A stretch of 64,000 bases of DNA from Mesorhizobium sp. B2-7-1 (GTDB lineage Bacteria; Pseudomonadota; Alphaproteobacteria; Rhizobiales; Rhizobiaceae). Under the pieces are notes generated by a model. That model had not been told where the DNA came from, made no database searches, and saw only the letters and a program-made list of their open reading frames with translations. Both the position numbers and the translations under genes were made by a program. Where the stretch lies: the NCBI RefSeq assembly GCF_006440735.1, contig NZ_VFUA01000017.1, forward strand, positions 21,968 through 85,967, in the 5' to 3' direction. How positions within the stretch are numbered: the stretch's first letter is position 1; the number at the start of each line of letters is the position of its first letter. Below, piece by piece: positions 35,174 through 44,836 of this stretch.

Positions 35174-35357
35174 TCGTCATTCCAGGGCGGAGCAAGGAGC
35201 GTAGCGACGCGCGCAGACCCGAGGATCCATGCCGTGACTTGGAAGCGCCGCGGCGGTCCAGAATTCTGCACCGTTGCACACGTCGGTCCAGGCAACGGCA
35301 TGGATTCCAGGGTCTGCGCGCGTCGCTACGCTCCTTGCTCCGCCCGTGGATGACGAC
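35174..35357. repeat. Long palindromic repeat, copy 1 (upstream of kdp)
   Basis: About 184 bp with arms of roughly 60 bp: the left arm contains GGCGGAGCAAGGAGCGTAGC and the right arm its reverse complement GCTACGCTCCTTGCTCCGCC, bounded by CGTCAT and ATGACG. The asymmetric centre includes CAGAATTCTGCACCGT. The same element, in the same orientation, is at 43949-44132. No ORF in it is credible. Confidence 0.85.
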
Positions 35358-35626
35358 GCGATAGGTGTCTCGGCCAGTCGCCAAGGTATGGAATCTGACA
35401 ACGCACACTAACCAATCGGACCTTCGGACGGACCACCCAAACCCCTATAAAATTCCTATATCTTTCCCATCCGCCCCGTCTCGAACCTTTATGGCGATCG
35501 GGTCCATATTCCTCTTCGAAAAAACGCTTCGATCGCCGTCGCCGCCAAGGTGACGTGCGTCAGCGTGCAGTTTTGAGCTCGCCACTGCGAGCCGCAAACA
35601 CAAAGTGGAAACAAGGAACACCTGCA

Positions 35627-35707
35627 ATGGACCTCATAGTTCTCGGGATCGGGATTTTGTTCTTCGCCCTGTCATTAGCCTACGTCAAAGCCTGCGACAG
35701 AATCTGA
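35627..35707 (+). CDS. 26-aa membrane microprotein at the head of the kdp operon
   Basis: The sequence starts MDLIVLGIGILFFALSLAYV and ends with the polar KACDRI. It is one transmembrane helix, preceded by an AAGGAA site, and is followed 16 bp later by kdpF. Its pattern is different from KdpF. It may be a second accessory peptide of the Kdp complex; no family is recognised. Confidence 0.6.
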   Translation: MDLIVLGIGILFFALSLAYVKACDRI

Positions 35708-35723
35708 GCAGAAGGGCCGGATT

Positions 35724-35813
35724 ATGCTTTTCGACTACATCCTCGGCGGCGCGGTGACCTTGTTCCTGCTTGCCTACCTCACCTACGCGCTCATCCGCCC
35801 AGAGCGCTTCTGA
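35724..35813 (+). CDS. kdpF: K+-transporting ATPase small subunit KdpF
   Basis: A 29-aa single-helix peptide, [20 protein letters not shown] followed by YALIRPERF. The ending YALIRPERF is the hallmark of KdpF. It stabilises KdpABC. It precedes kdpA by 20 bp with a GAAGGG site upstream. Confidence 0.88.
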   Translation: MLFDYILGGAVTLFLLAYLTYALIRPERF

Positions 35814-35833
35814 CCGGCACGCGGAGACCCATC

Positions 35834-37537
35834 ATGACCATAAATGGCTGGATACAGATCCTCGTCTTTTGCGGGATCCTGCTTTTGCTCGTGAAGCCGC
35901 TCGGCGGCTATATTTTCCGCATCTTCAGCGGCGACCGTACCTTGCTGTCGCCGGTGCTCGTCCCCATCGAGCGCGGGCTCTATCGTCTCGCCGGAACGAG
36001 CGAGAAGGAGGAGCAGCACTGGGCCGTCTACGCGACCGGCATGCTGCTCTTCAATCTCGCCGGCTTCCTCGTCCTTTATGCGCTGCAGCGGCTGCAGGGT
36101 GCCCTGCCCTACAACCCTGCCGGCATGGCCGCGGTCGAGCCCGGCCTCGCCTTCAACACGGCCGTCAGCTTCGTCACCAACACCAACTGGCAGAACTACG
36201 GCGGCGAAAGCACGATGTCCTATCTCGTGCAGATGGCCGGCCTCACCGTCCAGAACTTCGTTTCGGCCGCCACCGGCATTGCCATCGCCATTGCGCTCAT
36301 CCGCGGCTTCGCCCGCGCGTCCGGCAAGTCGATCGGCAATTTCTGGGTCGATCTGACCCGCTGCATGCTCTACGTGCTCCTGCCGATTTGCGTCGTGCTG
36401 ACGCTTGCCTATGTCTGGCTGGGCATCCCGCAGACGCTCGGTCCGTATGTCGACGCCACCACGCTGGAAGGCGCCAAGCAGACCATCGCGCTCGGGCCGG
36501 TTGCCTCGCAAATCGCCATCAAGATGCTCGGCACCAATGGCGGCGGCTTCTTCAACGCCAACGCCGCGCATCCTTTCGAGAACCCGGACGCGATCTCCAA
36601 CCTGATCCAGATGCTGTCGATCTTCGCGATCGGCGCCGCTCTCACCAACGTCTTCGGTCGCATGGTCGGCAACCAGCGCCAGGGCTGGGCGATCCTTGCC
36701 TCGATGGGTGTGCTGTTCCTCGTTGGCGTCGCCGTCTGCTACTGGGCGGAAGCCGCCGGCAACCCGCTGGTCCATGCGCTTGGCATCGACGGCGGCAACA
36801 TGGAAGGCAAGGAGACGCGCTTCGGCATCGCCGCGTCGGCGCTTTTCGCGGTCATCACCACGGCTGCCTCCTGCGGCGCCGTCAACGCCATGCATGACAG
36901 CTTCACCGCACTCGGCGGCATGATCCCGCTCATCAACATGCAGCTCGGCGAAGTCATCGTCGGCGGCGTCGGCGCCGGCTTCTACGGCATCCTGATGTTC
37001 GTCGTCGTCGCTGTGTTCGTCGCCGGCCTGATGGTTGGCCGCACGCCGGAATATCTCGGCAAGAAGATCGAGGCCAAGGAGGTCAAGATGGCGATGCTTG
37101 CCATCCTGTGCCTGCCGCTGGCGATGCTGATCTTCACGGCCATCGCCGTTGTCCTGCCGAGCGCCGTGGCCTCGATGGCCAATGGCGGCCCGCACGGCTT
37201 CACCGAGGTGCTCTATGCCTATACCTCGGCGGCCGCGAACAACGGCTCGGCCTTCGGCGGCCTCTCCGGCAACACGCCCTGGTACAACATTACGCTGGGC
37301 CTCGGCATGCTGATGGGCCGTTTCCTGGTCATCATCCCGGCTTTGGCCATCGCCGGCTCGCTGGCCGCCAAGAAGACGGTGCCCGCCTCCGCCGGCACCT
37401 TCCCGACCGACGGCACGCTGTTCGTAGGCCTCCTGGTCGGCGTCATCATCATCGTCGGCGGCCTCACCTTCTTCCCGTCGCTCGCCGTCGGTCCGATCGT
37501 CGAGCATTTGGCGATGATCCATGGACAGACCTTCTGA
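35834..37537 (+). CDS. kdpA: K+-transporting ATPase subunit A (channel-like)
   Basis: A 567-aa membrane protein of the SKT potassium-channel superfamily. Selectivity-filter-like loops are visible at [43 protein letters not shown] and [12 protein letters not shown]. With KdpB and KdpC it forms the high-affinity ATP-driven potassium importer. Full length with about ten transmembrane segments. The next ORF starts 1 bp after its stop. Confidence 0.96.
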   Translation: MTINGWIQILVFCGILLLLVKPLGGYIFRIFSGDRTLLSPVLVPIERGLYRLAGTSEKEEQHWAVYATGMLLFNLAGFLVLYALQRLQGALPYNPAGMAAVEPGLAFNTAVSFVTNTNWQNYGGESTMSYLVQMAGLTVQNFVSAATGIAIAIALIRGFARASGKSIGNFWVDLTRCMLYVLLPICVVLTLAYVWLGIPQTLGPYVDATTLEGAKQTIALGPVASQIAIKMLGTNGGGFFNANAAHPFENPDAISNLIQMLSIFAIGAALTNVFGRMVGNQRQGWAILASMGVLFLVGVAVCYWAEAAGNPLVHALGIDGGNMEGKETRFGIAASALFAVITTAASCGAVNAMHDSFTALGGMIPLINMQLGEVIVGGVGAGFYGILMFVVVAVFVAGLMVGRTPEYLGKKIEAKEVKMAMLAILCLPLAMLIFTAIAVVLPSAVASMANGGPHGFTEVLYAYTSAAANNGSAFGGLSGNTPWYNITLGLGMLMGRFLVIIPALAIAGSLAAKKTVPASAGTFPTDGTLFVGLLVGVIIIVGGLTFFPSLAVGPIVEHLAMIHGQTF

Positions 37538-37538
37538 G

Positions 37539-37775
37539 ATGACCATGCCCCGCTTCAACGACATACGCCGGAACGACCGTCACCAGACCGGTGACGGGGC
37601 GCCCGACAACGGAAGGGACGAGAAGCCTCGTCCTTTCCCGACGCTTTCAACCTTCCTCGGCATGGCCGCCGTGCTGTTCGTGCTGTGGCTGCTGGCCACC
37701 GGCCTTCCGCACTTGTTCCCGAAGACCGAACAGCCGGCGCCGTCCAACATCACCGACACTGGAGTCTCGAAATGA
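37539..37775 (+). CDS. 78-aa single-pass membrane protein between kdpA and kdpB
   Basis: Starts [18 protein letters not shown], has a charged arginine-rich N-terminal half (residues 1-38), one transmembrane helix ([18 protein letters not shown], about 42-60) and a proline-rich tail. Its stop overlaps the kdpB start (ATGA), and its start is 1 bp after kdpA, so it is translated as part of the kdp operon. The classical kdp operon has no gene at this place. It may be an assembly or regulatory factor for KdpFABC. Overlap on both sides and lack of stop codons support it as real. Confidence 0.7.
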   Translation: MTMPRFNDIRRNDRHQTGDGAPDNGRDEKPRPFPTLSTFLGMAAVLFVLWLLATGLPHLFPKTEQPAPSNITDTGVSK

Positions 37776-39865
37776 GCCAGTCCAAATCCGCGAGCATTCT
37801 GGATGCCCGCATCCTCATACCCGCCATTGCTGGCGCCTTCCGCAAGCTTGATCCGCGCACGCTGGTCAAGAATCCGGTGATGTTCGTCGTCGCGGTCGTC
37901 TCGCTGCTCACCACCGTGCTTTTCATCCGCGACCTCATCACCGGTGGCGGCGATCTCGGTTTCACGCTGCAGATCATCATCTGGCTGTGGTTCACCGTTT
38001 TGTTCGCCAATTTCGCCGAGGCGGTGGCCGAGGGCCGCGGCAAGGCGCAGGCCGATTCGCTGCGCAAGGCGCGCACCGAGACCCAGGCCAAGCTGCTCAC
38101 CAACGGCGATCGCTCCAAGTTCAAGCTGGTGCCGGGCACCAGCCTGAAGGTCGGCGACATCGTGCTGGTCGAGGCCGGCGACATCATCCCCTCCGACGGC
38201 GAGGTGATCGAAGGCGTGGCCTCGGTCAACGAAGCGGCGATCACCGGCGAATCCGCGCCGGTCATCCGCGAATCCGGCGGCGACCGCTCCGCCGTCACCG
38301 GCGGCACCCAGGTCCTGTCCGATTGGATCCGCGTGCGCATCTCCGCCGCCTCCGGCCACACCTTCCTCGACCGCATGATCTCGCTGGTCGAGGGCGCGGA
38401 GCGCCAGAAGACGCCGAACGAGATCGCGCTCAACATCCTCTTGGTCGGCATGACGCTGATCTTCGTGCTGGCGACCGCGACCATCCCGAGCTTCGCTTCC
38501 TATTCGGGCGGCTATATCTCGGTGACGATCCTCGTTGCCCTGTTCGTGACGCTGATCCCGACCACGATCGGCGCGCTGCTGTCGGCCATCGGCATCGCCG
38601 GCATGGACCGCCTGGTGCGCTTCAACGTGCTTGCCATGTCCGGCCGCGCCGTCGAAGCCGCCGGCGATGTCGACACGCTGCTGCTCGATAAGACCGGCAC
38701 CATCACGCTCGGCAACCGCCAGGCGACCGAGTTCCGACCGGTCAAGGGCGTCACCGAGCAGGACCTGGCCGATGCTGCCCAGCTTGCATCGCTGGCCGAC
38801 GAGACGCCGGAAGGCCGCTCGATCGTCGTGCTGGCCAAGGAGAAATACGCCATCCGCGCCCGCGACATGGCAACCTTGCATGCCACCTTCGTGCCCTTCA
38901 CCGCGCAGACCCGCATGAGCGGCGTCGACATCGACGGCTCGTCGGTGCGCAAGGGCGCGGTCGATGCGGTGCTCAATCACGTGAACCAGGCGACCGTCGC
39001 CGCCCACGGCGCGCGTCCGACGACCGAAACCATCCGCGACCTGCAGGCCATCGCCGACGAGATCGCCAACGCCGGCGGCACGCCGCTGGCGGTCGAGCGC
39101 GACGGGCGCCTGATCGGCGTCGTCCACCTCAAGGACATCGTCAAGGGCGGTATCCGCGAGCGTTTCGCCGAGCTGCGCAAGATGGGCATCCGCACGGTGA
39201 TGATCACCGGCGACAACCCGCTGACGGCCGCCGCCATCGCTGCCGAAGCCGGCGTCGACGACTTCCTCGCCCAGGCGACTCCCGAGAACAAGCTGTCGCT
39301 GATCCGCGAGGAGCAGGCCAAGGGCAAGCTGGTCGCCATGTGCGGCGACGGCACCAACGACGCGCCGGCGCTCGCCCAGGCCGATGTCGGCGTCGCCATG
39401 AACACCGGCACGGTCGCCGCGCGCGAAGCCGGCAACATGGTCGACCTCGACAGCGACCCGACTAAGCTGATCGAGATCGTCGAGATCGGCAAGGCGCTCC
39501 TGATGACGCGCGGCTCGCTGACGACCTTCTCGATCGCCAACGACGTGGCCAAGTACTTCGCCATCATCCCGGCGATGTTCGCGGTCTTCTACGTCGCGCC
39601 CGGGCAGAAAACCGGACCGCTGCAGGCGCTCAACATCATGCATCTGGCGACGCCGCAGAGCGCCATCCTGTCGGCCATCATCTTCAACGCGCTGATCATC
39701 ATCGCGCTGATCCCGTTGTCGCTGAAAGGCGTGAAGTATCGTGCCATCGGCGCCGGTTCGCTGCTCACCCGCAACCTGCTGGTCTACGGCCTCGGCGGCA
39801 TCGTCGTGCCGTTCGTCGGCATCAAGGCGATCGACCTGATCGTCACGGCCCTCGGCCTCGCATAA
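37772..39865 (+). CDS. kdpB: K+-transporting P-type ATPase subunit B
   Basis: A 697-aa P-type ATPase. Motifs seen: actuator TGES ([11 protein letters not shown]), phosphorylation site [11 protein letters not shown] (about residue 318), KGA in VRKGAVDAV, hinge [16 protein letters not shown]. This subunit hydrolyses ATP to power KdpA. The start [13 protein letters not shown] is set by the ATGA overlap with the preceding small gene. Confidence 0.97.
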   Translation: MSQSKSASILDARILIPAIAGAFRKLDPRTLVKNPVMFVVAVVSLLTTVLFIRDLITGGGDLGFTLQIIIWLWFTVLFANFAEAVAEGRGKAQADSLRKARTETQAKLLTNGDRSKFKLVPGTSLKVGDIVLVEAGDIIPSDGEVIEGVASVNEAAITGESAPVIRESGGDRSAVTGGTQVLSDWIRVRISAASGHTFLDRMISLVEGAERQKTPNEIALNILLVGMTLIFVLATATIPSFASYSGGYISVTILVALFVTLIPTTIGALLSAIGIAGMDRLVRFNVLAMSGRAVEAAGDVDTLLLDKTGTITLGNRQATEFRPVKGVTEQDLADAAQLASLADETPEGRSIVVLAKEKYAIRARDMATLHATFVPFTAQTRMSGVDIDGSSVRKGAVDAVLNHVNQATVAAHGARPTTETIRDLQAIADEIANAGGTPLAVERDGRLIGVVHLKDIVKGGIRERFAELRKMGIRTVMITGDNPLTAAAIAAEAGVDDFLAQATPENKLSLIREEQAKGKLVAMCGDGTNDAPALAQADVGVAMNTGTVAAREAGNMVDLDSDPTKLIEIVEIGKALLMTRGSLTTFSIANDVAKYFAIIPAMFAVFYVAPGQKTGPLQALNIMHLATPQSAILSAIIFNALIIIALIPLSLKGVKYRAIGAGSLLTRNLLVYGLGGIVVPFVGIKAIDLIVTALGLA

Positions 39866-39877
39866 GGATTTATCCCG

Positions 39878-40441
39878 ATGTTCAAGCAACTCAGACCCGC
39901 TTTTGTCATGATCGTCTTCTTCACGGCGCTGGCCGGCCTCGTCTATCCGATCGGCATGACCGGCATCGCCCAGGCACTGTTTCCCAACCAGGCCAATGGC
40001 AGCCTGATCGTCAAGGACGGCAAGGTGATCGGTTCCAGCCTGATCGGCCAGGCCTTCGCCAATGACCGCTATTTCCACGGCCGGCCGTCGGCAGCCGGCA
40101 ATGGCTACGACGCCAGTTCCTCCGGCGGTGCCAATCTCGGCCCGACCAATCCGAAGCTCATCGACCGCGTCAAGGGCGACGCCGAGAAGCTGAAGGCCGA
40201 AAACCCGAACGCGCCGGTGCCGATGAACCTCGTCACCACCTCCGGCAGCGGCCTCGATCCCGACATCAGCCCCGACGCCGCCTATTTCCAGGTGGCGCGC
40301 GTCGCCAAGGCCCGCGGCGTGGACGAGGCCAAGGTCAAGACGCTCGTCGACAGCCATGTCGAGGATCGCGAGCTTGGCGTCCTCGGCGAACCTGTGGTCA
40401 ACGTTCTGGCGCTGAACCTTGCGCTGGACGAGCTGAAATAA
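39878..40441 (+). CDS. kdpC: K+-transporting ATPase subunit C
   Basis: A 187-aa protein with one N-terminal membrane helix ([22 protein letters not shown] region) and a periplasmic domain with the family blocks [33 protein letters not shown] and [14 protein letters not shown]. It stabilises the KdpFABC complex. It starts 12 bp after kdpB and is followed by a strong hairpin before kdpD. Confidence 0.96.
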   Translation: MFKQLRPAFVMIVFFTALAGLVYPIGMTGIAQALFPNQANGSLIVKDGKVIGSSLIGQAFANDRYFHGRPSAAGNGYDASSSGGANLGPTNPKLIDRVKGDAEKLKAENPNAPVPMNLVTTSGSGLDPDISPDAAYFQVARVAKARGVDEAKVKTLVDSHVEDRELGVLGEPVVNVLALNLALDELK

Positions 40442-40449
40442 TCCGCTTC

Positions 40450-40478
40450 GCGCCGGGGATCGACACGATCCCCGGCGC
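40450..40478 (+). terminator. Hairpin between kdpC and kdpD
   Basis: A perfect 13-bp stem: GCGCCGGGGATCG (40450-40462), loop ACA, CGATCCCCGGCGC (40466-40478). No T-run follows (AATTCATG). It may reduce read-through or protect the kdpFABC mRNA, giving lower expression of the sensor genes. Confidence 0.6.
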
Positions 40479-40496
40479 AATTCATGATTGGACCTG

Positions 40497-43220
40497 ATGC
40501 CGGACGACAGGACCGACCCCGCGAACCGCCCCTCTCCCGACGCGCTGCTGGAGCATGCCGAGCGCGAGGGCCGCGGCCGGCTGCGCATATTTCTTGGCGC
40601 CGCGCCCGGCGTCGGCAAGACCTACGAGATGCTGATGGCGGGCCGTGCCCGCCGCGCCGACGGCATCGATGTGGTGATCGGCATCGTCGAGACGCACGGC
40701 CGCAAGGAGACCCAGGCCCTGGTCGACGGCTATGAGCTGATCCCGCGCCGCCTGGTCGACTATCGCGGCCAGACTCTCGAAGAGATGGACATCGACGCCA
40801 TCCTCAAGCGGCGCCCCGCCCTCGTCCTGGTCGACGAGCTCGCCCACACCAACGCGCCCGGCAGCCGGCATCCCAAACGCTATCTCGACGTGCAGGAGAT
40901 CCTGGCGCAAGGCATCGACGTCTACACCACGCTCAACATCCAGCATGTCGAAAGCCTGAACGACGTCGTCGCCCAGATCACCCGCGTCAGGGTGCGCGAG
41001 ACGGTTCCCGATTCCATCATCGACGAGGCCGACGACATCGAGGTCATCGACCTCACCCCCAACGACCTGATCAAACGCTTGCAGGACGGCAAGGTCTATT
41101 TCCCCAACACCGCGCAGCGCGCCATCGAGAACTATTTTTCGCCGGGCAATCTGACGGCGCTGCGCGAGCTGGCGCTGCGCCGCACCGCGCAGCGCGTCGA
41201 CGAGCAGCTGCTCAACCACATGCAGTCGCACGCCATTCCCGGGCCGTGGGCGGCGGGCGAGCGGGTTCTCGTCTGCGTCGACTCGCAACCTGGCGGAGCG
41301 GCCCGCATCCGCTATGCGCGCCGGCTGGCCGACCGGTTGCGCGCGCGCTGGACGGCGCTGCATGTCGACACGCCGCGCCTCGCCGGCCTGTCCGAGGAGG
41401 ATAAGGACCGCCTGGCCAGGAACCTGCGTCTCGCCGAGCAGCTCGGCGCCGAGATCGCCACCATTCCCGGCCAGAATGTCGCCCAGGACATCGTGCGCCA
41501 CGCGACGGCGAACAACTTCACCCATATCGTCATCGGCAGGCCGACCCGTTCGCGCTGGCGCGAGCTGATCGAGGGCTCGCTCACCTATGATCTGATCCGC
41601 AACGCGGGCGACATCAGCGTCCATGTCATTTCGGGCGCCGAGCGCGATGGCGACGCGCCGTCGGCGCGGGTGAAAGCCGCGCCCGAGCAGAAGCCTTTCC
41701 AGATCTGGCCCTATCTGTTCTCGACGGCCTATGTCGCCGGCGCGCTGGCCGTCAGCTCGATCCTCGACCAGTTCCTCGACGTGCGCAATCTCGCCAGCGT
41801 CCTGCTTCTGGCGGTGCTGACCGCGGCCGTGACGTTCGGGCTCTGGCCGGCGCTCTATGCCTGTTTCCTGAGCGCGCTTGCCTTCAACTTCTTCTTCCTC
41901 GAGCCGCGCTACACGCTGACGATCAGGGATCCGGAAAGCATCGTGGCCTTCACCGTCTTCCTCGTCGTCGCCGTGATCGCCAGCAATCTGACGGCGCGCG
42001 TGCAGCGCCAAGCGGTCGCCGCCCGCTCGCGGGCGCGCGCCACCGAGGACATCTATTCCTTCTCCAAGAAGCTCGCCGGCGCCGGCACGCTCGACGACGT
42101 GCTATGGGCTACCGCCTTCCAGATCGCTTCGATGCTGAAAGTCCGCGTCGTGCTGCTTTTGCCGGAAAACGGCACCATCACCGTCAAGGCCGGCTATCCG
42201 CCGGACGACACCCTGGCCGAGGCCGATATCGCGGCCGCGCGCTGGGCCTGGGAGCATAACCGCGCCGCCGGGCGCGGCGCCGACACCTTGCCCGGCGCGA
42301 AACGTCTCTACCTCCCCTTGCGGACGGGGCGGACCGCGATCGGCGTGGTCGGCCTCGACAACGATAAGCAGGGTCCGCTGCTGACGCCCGAGCAGCAGCG
42401 TCTGCTAGACGCTTTGGCCGACCAGGCTGCGGTCGCCATAGAACGCGTCCAGCTCGTCGCCGATGTCGACCGCGCCAGGCTCGCCGCCGAAGCCGACCGG
42501 CTGCGCTCGGCGCTGCTCACCTCCATCTCGCATGACCTCAAGACGCCGCTTGCCGCGATCATGGGCGCGGCCGGCACGCTGAAGGAATTCGCGCCCGCGC
42601 TGCCGGAGAAGGATCGCGCCGAGCTCCTGTCGACAGTTGTGAGCGAGTCCGAGCGGCTGAACCGCTTCATCGCCAACCTGCTCGACATGACCAGGATCGA
42701 GTCGGGCGCGATGGAGCCGAATTACGCGCTGCATTTTGTCGGCGACGTCGTCGGCTCGGCGCTGAACCGGGCGCAGAAGATCACCGCCGAGCACAAGATA
42801 GAGACCGACATTCCGGCCGACCTGCCGATGCTGCGGCTCGACCCTGTTTTGTTCGAGCAGGCGCTGTTCAACCTCCTCGACAACGCCGCCAAATACGCCT
42901 CGCCCGGCTCGGCCATCCGGCTGCAGGCCTGGGTCGACAACGGCGCCGTCATCCTGCAGGCGATGGATGAGGGACCGGGCATCCCGCCCGACGACCTGGA
43001 GCGGATATTCGACACCTTCTACCGCGTGCGCAAGCGCGACCAGGTGCGCGCCGGCACCGGTCTCGGCCTGTCGATCAGCCGCGGCTTCATCGAGGCGATG
43101 GGCGGCACGATCGCGGCGGCCAACCGCACCGACCGTCCGGGCGCGATCTTCACCATCCGCATGCCGGTGCCGGCCGACTTGCCGGCGCTCGGCGCACCCC
43201 TTACGGACGACGCGGCATGA
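40497..43220 (+). CDS. kdpD: Osmosensitive K+ channel histidine kinase KdpD
   Basis: A 907-aa sensor kinase. Domain order: KdpD N-terminal ATP-binding domain (Walker A GAAPGVGKTYEM near residue 35), a universal-stress-protein-like domain (about 250-370), four clustered membrane helices (DUF4118, about 400-505), GAF (about 525-650), HisKA with SISHDLKTPLAAIMG (about 680) and HATPase with NLLDNAAKYASPG and GTGLGLSISRG. It controls KdpE in response to low potassium. ATG at 40497 is used; a TTG three codons upstream is an alternative. The stop overlaps kdpE. Confidence 0.95.
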   Translation: MPDDRTDPANRPSPDALLEHAEREGRGRLRIFLGAAPGVGKTYEMLMAGRARRADGIDVVIGIVETHGRKETQALVDGYELIPRRLVDYRGQTLEEMDIDAILKRRPALVLVDELAHTNAPGSRHPKRYLDVQEILAQGIDVYTTLNIQHVESLNDVVAQITRVRVRETVPDSIIDEADDIEVIDLTPNDLIKRLQDGKVYFPNTAQRAIENYFSPGNLTALRELALRRTAQRVDEQLLNHMQSHAIPGPWAAGERVLVCVDSQPGGAARIRYARRLADRLRARWTALHVDTPRLAGLSEEDKDRLARNLRLAEQLGAEIATIPGQNVAQDIVRHATANNFTHIVIGRPTRSRWRELIEGSLTYDLIRNAGDISVHVISGAERDGDAPSARVKAAPEQKPFQIWPYLFSTAYVAGALAVSSILDQFLDVRNLASVLLLAVLTAAVTFGLWPALYACFLSALAFNFFFLEPRYTLTIRDPESIVAFTVFLVVAVIASNLTARVQRQAVAARSRARATEDIYSFSKKLAGAGTLDDVLWATAFQIASMLKVRVVLLLPENGTITVKAGYPPDDTLAEADIAAARWAWEHNRAAGRGADTLPGAKRLYLPLRTGRTAIGVVGLDNDKQGPLLTPEQQRLLDALADQAAVAIERVQLVADVDRARLAAEADRLRSALLTSISHDLKTPLAAIMGAAGTLKEFAPALPEKDRAELLSTVVSESERLNRFIANLLDMTRIESGAMEPNYALHFVGDVVGSALNRAQKITAEHKIETDIPADLPMLRLDPVLFEQALFNLLDNAAKYASPGSAIRLQAWVDNGAVILQAMDEGPGIPPDDLERIFDTFYRVRKRDQVRAGTGLGLSISRGFIEAMGGTIAAANRTDRPGAIFTIRMPVPADLPALGAPLTDDAA

Positions 43221-43909
43221 CAAACCAGACCGTCTCCATCCTGGTCGTCGACGACGAGCCGCCGATCCGCAAATTGCTGCGCGTCGGCCTCGGCAGCCAG
43301 GGCTACGCGGTCTCCGAGGCGCCGAACGCCAAGGCGGCGCTCGAACTCATGCAGACCGAGCGGCCAGATCTCATCCTGCTCGATCTCGGCCTGCCCGGCA
43401 TCACCGGCCTCGAGCTGCTCGGCAAATGGCGCGGCGACGGCCTCGACATTCCCGTCGTCATCCTGTCCAGCCGCACCGACGAGGCCGGCATCGTTTCGGC
43501 ACTCGAGCTCGGCGCCGACGACTACGTGACCAAGCCCTTCGGCATGAACGAGCTGGTCGCGCGCATCCGCGTGGCGCTGCGCCACAAATTCCAGCAGCAG
43601 GGGGAGAAGCCGGTATTCCATACCGGCGACCTCTCCGTCGACCTGGTGAAGCGCATCGTCAAGGTCGAGGGCAAGGAAGTGAAACTGTCGCCCAAGGAAT
43701 ACGACATCCTGCGCATGCTGGTGCAGTATGCCGGCAAGGTGCTGACGCATCAGTTCCTGATGAAGCAGATCTGGAACGACTCGACGGACGTCCAGTATCT
43801 GAGAGTCTACGTGCGCCAGCTGCGGCAGAAGATCGAAAAGACGCCGGACCAGCCGCGCTACATCATCACCGAGACGGGAGTGGGGTACCGTTTGCGCGAG
43901 GTTGAGTAG
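43217..43909 (+). CDS. kdpE: Response regulator KdpE
   Basis: A 230-aa OmpR-family regulator. The receiver domain has the acidic pair VVDDEPP, phospho-acceptor LILLDLGLPG (about residue 56) and the switch lysine in YVTKPFG. The C-terminal winged helix ends VGYRLREVE. It activates kdpFABC transcription. ATGA overlap with kdpD. Confidence 0.95.
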   Translation: MTNQTVSILVVDDEPPIRKLLRVGLGSQGYAVSEAPNAKAALELMQTERPDLILLDLGLPGITGLELLGKWRGDGLDIPVVILSSRTDEAGIVSALELGADDYVTKPFGMNELVARIRVALRHKFQQQGEKPVFHTGDLSVDLVKRIVKVEGKEVKLSPKEYDILRMLVQYAGKVLTHQFLMKQIWNDSTDVQYLRVYVRQLRQKIEKTPDQPRYIITETGVGYRLREVE

Positions 43910-43948
43910 CTGACGCAAACCGCTGTGGTTGGCCGAAGCATCTCAAGG

Positions 43949-44132
43949 TCGTCATCCCCGGGCGAAGCAGGAGCGAAGCTCCGTCGCGGAGACCCTGGGA
44001 TCCATTCCGTGACTTTTGCCGTGGAGTGCAGCGGAGCAGAATTCTGCACCGTCGCGGCGCATCGAGGTCACGGAATGGATCCTCGGGTCTGCGCCGCGTC
44101 GCTTCGCTCCTTGCTTCGCCCGTGGATGACGA
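43949..44132. repeat. Long palindromic repeat, copy 2 (downstream of kdp)
   Basis: About 184 bp, clearly homologous to 35174-35357 and in the same orientation: bounded by CGTCAT and ATGACG, with GGCGAAGCAGGAGCGAAGC in the left arm, GCTTCGCTCCTTGCTTCGCC in the right, and the shared centre CAGAATTCTGCACCGT. Compensating changes between arms keep the palindrome, as expected for a folded repeat unit. Confidence 0.85.
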
Positions 44133-44204
44133 AGCGTTCAGCGTTTCGGCAAATCGGCAGGGGTAGAGCCGCCAAGAGACATCAGCCGGCTGGTCTCCAG
44201 CGAA

Positions 44205-44804
44205 CTAATCCGCCGACAAATCCGCCGTCCGCGCCAGCGCGCTTCCAAAACCGTTGAGCGAGATGGTGAAGGAGATCGGCTGCGTCGTGTCCGCCGCGAT
44301 GGCGTTGATCTTCAACGTGGTGCCGTTCTGCAGGAGCGGCGTGGTGTCGGCATCGAATGTCACCGGCACAAGGCAACCGACCGCCTGGCAGGTGTTGAAT
44401 TGCAGCGTGCCGTCCAGCTTCTTGTCGTCGATCTCGAGCGAAATGCCGTTGGCCAAGGCAAGCCCGAAGGGCAGCGCCAGCGTGCCGGCGGCATCCTGGC
44501 CGGTCTTGGTCGTCAATTCGATCGCCAGCAGCCGCTGGCCGCTCTGCTTGTTGAACTGCTGATGCGACAGGCTGCAGACCTTGTTGGTGCCGGTGACCTG
44601 GCAGTTAACCGTCCAGTCGCCATGCGTTTCCGACAGCGCCGAGGCGCCGCCCGGCAGTTGCGGCTTGGCCGCCGCGTCGGCTGGCTGAGCGGCCGCGGGC
44701 GCCACCTTATCGCCCTTGTTCTGCGCGGCAAGCCCCGCCGCCGGCACACCGGCAATGCAGGCAGCTGCCAGCATCGCCGCGAGATACGCGTACTTCGTCT
44801 TCAT
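44205..44804 (-). CDS. IalB-family (invasion-associated locus B) protein
   Basis: A 199-aa secreted protein. A signal peptide is visible: MKTKYAYLAAMLAAACIAG ending near GLAA-Q. The mature region has an alanine/proline-rich linker (to about residue 55) and the IalB-type domain with WTVNCQVTGTNKVCSLSHQQ, FNTCQAVGCLVPVTFDA and ISFTISLNGFGSAL, including the paired cysteines. Family members are periplasmic, named after Bartonella invasion, and widespread in non-pathogenic rhizobia. The start has an AGGGATG site. An autotransporter remnant lies upstream on the same strand. Confidence 0.85.
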   Translation of the reverse strand: MKTKYAYLAAMLAAACIAGVPAAGLAAQNKGDKVAPAAAQPADAAAKPQLPGGASALSETHGDWTVNCQVTGTNKVCSLSHQQFNKQSGQRLLAIELTTKTGQDAAGTLALPFGLALANGISLEIDDKKLDGTLQFNTCQAVGCLVPVTFDADTTPLLQNGTTLKINAIAADTTQPISFTISLNGFGSALARTADLSAD

Positions 44805-44836
44805 GACATCCCTTCTTGGCCGCCGCCCCGCGTCAG

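Noticed and set aside
37580..40618. 1012-codon minus-strand reading frame
   Set aside because: Antisense to kdpB, kdpC and the start of kdpD, all with clear catalytic motifs.
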